Below, in pieces: positions 63,301 to 64,000 of a DNA stretch of 64,000 nucleotides. Source of the DNA: Cristatella mucedo (lineage: Eukaryota > Bryozoa > Phylactolaemata > Cristatellidae). Under the pieces are notes generated by a model. The model was not told the DNA's origin, did not search any database, and saw only the letters and a program-made list of their open reading frames with translations. The stretch's first letter is position 1. Each line of letters starts with the position of its first letter. The DNA lies in NCBI GenBank assembly GCA_009760855.2, contig WPIO01000022.1, positions 1,647,501 to 1,711,500 on the forward strand, in the 5' to 3' direction. The translations under genes and the position numbers were made by a program.

Positions 63301-63988
63301 CTTGAGACATCATGAGACGCCGTCGCTTCGGAAGCTCTGCCTTATTAGGTTAAAGCATTGCACGTTTAGTTCTTGTTTCCATTCATGTGCCATTGCATTA
63401 CTGTAGGCTGTGAACATAATCATCCTCTTATGGCCACTGCCAAGCACGAGCTAATAGTGCTGTGAATAGCATGCATTTTCTGGTTACGTAGGGCAGTGCC
63501 GTGATGCCAAATCAACGTGCCCTACTGATGCTTATGACTATAACGGTCTGTTATTCCTTCAGTCGATAGTTGACACAGCGCTGCTGGAGGTAAGTGCAGT
63601 TGTACAAGCTGTGATGCTGGCCTATATTATTAACATGCTGAGCAATTATGCTTCGAGTCGCAGTACCAATGCTGGCATATAAGCGTAGGATATTGCAGCC
63701 GTTTTAGAATCGACAGTTCGTATGGATGCTGTCGTTCCTTCACTGCTTGACTATTCTGTTGAAGGACTCAGGTGCTAATACAAACAATTCTTACGGCTAC
63801 ACGAAGCAGATGATGCCTAAGCCGAGCTACGTACCAGACACGAGCTTCATTCGGTCCATTGCACCAATCTTCTATGCATTGGTCTATTCCTTCAGCATCC
63901 AGCTGCTGGTAATCAGTCTCGTCACTGAGAAGCAGAAAAAGCAAAAAGAAGTCCTTAAGATTATTGGGATGCGCGATGCAGCGTTTTG
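51219..63988 (+). CDS. ABC transporter subfamily A, gene 2 (5' exons only, continues past right edge)
   Basis: Second ABCA gene, same strand, about 14.8 kb after the stop of gene 1. Proposed exons: 51219-51332, 53176-53557, 63492-63589 and 63765-63988. Exon 1 reads FFQQLKALIRRNCLLKARS, the basic N-terminal motif just before transmembrane helix 1; an in-frame TAG two codons before the ATG supports the start. Exon 2 begins EVLVPFIWILFVALMKW (helix 1) and continues into the large extracellular loop with NSS sequons and YRILSADAVNDMPLGIIFGD. Exon 3 ends YDYNGLLFLQSIVDTALLE, the ABCA 'GFl.lQ.aID.al' motif. Exon 4 holds SIAPIFYALVYSFSIQLLVI and EKQKKQKEVLKIIGMRDAAFW, the conserved loop after helix 2. 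Phases agree (0, 1, 0). The acceptors of exons 3 and 4 are chosen by phase and could shift. Confidence 0.88.
51845..51985 (+). mobile_element. SINE-2 copy in gene 2 intron 1
   Basis: B-box-like GTCCGTTCGAAACC, then TCTTTATCGCCACTGCAAGC, TAGCCGTTAAGGCTCGTCTC and CAAAAGAGGCTATTAAATCA. Closely matches 10415-10590. Confidence 0.78.
52140..52700 (+). mobile_element. LINE-A 3' fragment in gene 2 intron 1
   Basis: Contains ACAATAAATTAGCTGTTTCA, the DRSF box with a shifted frame, CAACGACATCTACTCTCCTG, ACTTTCTCTTTGTTGC and the 3' end GTCTTTGTGGAGTTGCAAGC, with a short remnant of the pentamer tail. Confidence 0.78.
53176..53557 (+). CDS. ABCA gene 2 exon 2 (helix 1 and start of extracellular loop)
   Basis: The acceptor is TTACAG and the donor GTATGT. 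The exon is 382 nt, entering in phase 0 and leaving in phase 1. It codes for helix 1 (VLVPFIWILFVALM), then a soluble ectodomain segment containing FVVAPNSSTHEAIIHRVQNL and PLGIIFGD, typical of the first extracellular domain of ABCA proteins. The intron that follows is 9.9 kb and holds the nested LTR retroelements described separately. Confidence 0.9.
53880..54850 (+). pseudogene. LTR retroelement X, copy 1: gag zinc knuckle to start of reverse transcriptase
   Basis: About 54090 reads CFLCGDDMNLPSAC, a retroviral-type zinc knuckle with the histidine replaced by Asn; it aligns in DNA with the knuckle of copy 2 at 58365. Downstream (about 54650-54830) is ADFQASYEIREYSRSCWLKP and then LLMPVLQDRENKV, the segment that leads into the reverse transcriptase of this LTR lineage. 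Stops and frame changes throughout. Knuckle-to-RT spacing is about 630 bp, the normal gag-protease-RT arrangement. It is truncated on the right by the LTR-B block. Confidence 0.7.
54818..56690 (-). mobile_element. Candidate gag-only LTR element Z
   Basis: Two blocks in the same orientation (about 54805-55012 and 56485-56690) share, on the minus strand, GTACTGGCC, an AATAAA signal followed by GTCTT(C/T)GAGCT, and a GTATCGC- or GTACCGC-like 3' part; both could be LTRs. Between them on the minus strand, 56446-56204 reads FVSWLLESERRL, then ACLPDSVQEDYAHLRTTLVK, resembling a Gag capsid-type region, followed by frame changes and an Arg/Glu-rich low-complexity part (55870-55970). A purine run AAGGGGAATG precedes the left LTR, as a polypurine tract would. 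No pol is present. The target duplication was not found, so pairing is inferred. Confidence 0.5.
57072..57215 (-). mobile_element. SINE-1 copy in gene 2 intron 2
   Basis: Reverse complement of tail AAGCACCTTAAGAAAACCTA, body GTGCTTCACGTATGCCACGG, B box GGGGCTCGAGCCC and the tRNA-like head GTTTGCCTGGTGGTTAACAG. Confidence 0.8.
57535..58480 (+). pseudogene. LTR retroelement X, copy 2: gag
   Basis: The ATG at 57535 opens FSHIFTQFDVSGDFVVWVDK, then the 10-bp minisatellite. After it, in shifted frames, come INEALLAAFSADKFKAYEEL, RLQAGELVNVYASILAQA and LLRCAFVIGLPEDIRKKV, the classic Gag capsid pattern of Ty3/gypsy-type elements. A zinc knuckle CFVCSDDSHLPATC (CX2CX4HX4C) lies at 58365-58406. Broken by frameshifts and by the minisatellite. 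The part after the knuckle abuts the inverted element Y. Confidence 0.8.
57681..57850. repeat. 10-bp minisatellite AGGCCATAGT, 16 perfect copies plus one variant
   Basis: 57681-57840 is sixteen identical decamers. 57841-57850 is AGGCCATATT. A 16-bp duplication AGGCCAGGTTCGCCGT x2 follows (57851-57882). It lies inside the X gag reading frame. Confidence 0.98.
58490..61847 (-). pseudogene. LTR retroelement Y (Ty3/gypsy-like): gag, protease, RT, RNase H, truncated integrase
   Basis: Minus strand, in order. Gag start 61847 (MATAVMSPVCDGRSPLDLWI), capsid pieces to about 61320 (FLNGLPDSVASTIKAL), zinc knuckle CWECSGFGNVARNC with His replaced by Asn (about 61150). Protease LALIDSGLCASTI and ILGTDFL (60398-61114). 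RT from LEQGIISPSSSPWLAPAVY to FSTMDMTSGY, then a stop replacing Trp, GFSGAPATFMQLMD and catalytic ICLDDLMVHS (59560-60432). RNase H VVLTDASNQGLGAVVEQ (59351-59743). Integrase zinc domain HHDDSGHQGV...CRLCQVC (58745-58885) and core start PWDMVAVDIL and LTKWLKA (58590-58700). Several frameshifts; no LTR flanks it. Order PR-RT-RH-IN supports Ty3/gypsy. Confidence 0.88.
61880..62725 (+). pseudogene. LTR retroelement X, copy 2: reverse transcriptase region
   Basis: The plus strand gives ADYETDIQEWIQLGWLKPYEG; then, after a SINE insertion, VPLMAVFQGNKDKV, ANGDVCIETL, VSIIDLRIPYLQLHVD, SALNKVLSMDPRVCTGTDLF and finally LFSWCGQLAGHLDVAG. This is the RT and connection region of the same lineage as 54650-54830. 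The catalytic YIDD-type box is replaced by FING, and stops and frameshifts are present. Together with the gag at 57535-58480 it appears to be one X element split by Y. Confidence 0.75.
61968..62105 (-). mobile_element. SINE-1 inserted in X reverse transcriptase
   Basis: Complete tRNA-type head, B box and LINE-B-type tail with an A/ATT-rich end at about 61950-61975, on the minus strand. X pol sequence (GWLKPYEG...) stops before it and continues (VPLMAVFQ) directly after it. Confidence 0.85.
62726..63491. other. End of gene 2 intron 2, no recognised feature
   Basis: Unique-looking sequence up to the acceptor AG at 63490-63491. No repeat family of the window and no open frame of interest. Confidence 0.5.
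63492..63988 (+). CDS. ABCA gene 2 exons 3 and 4 (63492-63589, 63765-63988)
   Basis: Exon 3 enters in phase 1 and leaves in phase 0, ending at GTAAGT (63590). It codes for a Cys-containing loop end, then YDYNGLLFLQSIVDTALLE. Exon 4 codes for DSGANTNNSYGYTKQMMPKP, then the helix FYALVYSFSIQLLVISLV and the amphipathic cytoplasmic EKQKKQKEVLKIIGMRD loop, ending at GTGAGG (63989). The acceptor used for exon 4 (AG at 63763-63764) is weak but is the one that keeps phase; another AG at 63770-63771 would shift the frame. Confidence 0.85.
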
Positions 63989-64000
63989 GTGAGGGATCTC

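Overview
This window is animal nuclear DNA. The protein-coding genes are split into many short exons with consensus GT-AG junctions, and they sit in DNA full of CA/GT and CT microsatellites, tRNA-derived SINEs, two LINE families and LTR-retrotransposon remains. Nothing identifies the species. The mixture fits a marine or early-branching invertebrate better than a vertebrate, but that is inference.

Layout. (1) About 1-36.4 kb, + strand: the 3' part of one large ABC transporter gene of subfamily A (ABCA). I can join 21 exons with consistent reading phase. They run from the first nucleotide-binding domain (NBD1), through a linker, the second membrane half with an extracellular loop, and NBD2, to a C-terminal regulatory domain and a stop at 36418-36420, giving about 1,212 residues. 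The N-terminal membrane half lies upstream of the window. The introns hold LINE, SINE and microsatellite insertions. (2) About 36.4-51.2 kb: intergenic. It contains two solo LTRs of one family with intact 5-bp target duplications, a degenerate LINE reverse transcriptase, and a decayed satellite of about 150-190 bp per unit with a LINE tail and an LTR inserted in it. No convincing host gene was found. (3) About 51.2-64 kb, + strand: the first four recognisable exons of a second ABCA gene, running off the right edge. Its second intron (9.9 kb) is a graveyard of at least three LTR-retrotransposon lineages: X (+), Y (-, nested inside X), and a possible gag-only element Z (-). A SINE is inserted in the X pol gene.

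The two ABCA genes are tandem, same-strand neighbours and most likely a local gene family. ABCA proteins are full transporters that typically move lipids, but neither substrate can be read from this sequence. The repeats provide a relative history: satellite first, then LINE and LTR insertions; X first, then Y and SINE insertions. They also show a SINE that shares its 3' tail with a resident LINE. I found no CRISPR array, operon, tRNA or rRNA gene and no clearly new enzymatic system. The most interesting items are the complementary GT and CA microsatellites flanking a single in-frame ABCA exon, the degenerate satellite, and the nested retroelement complex.
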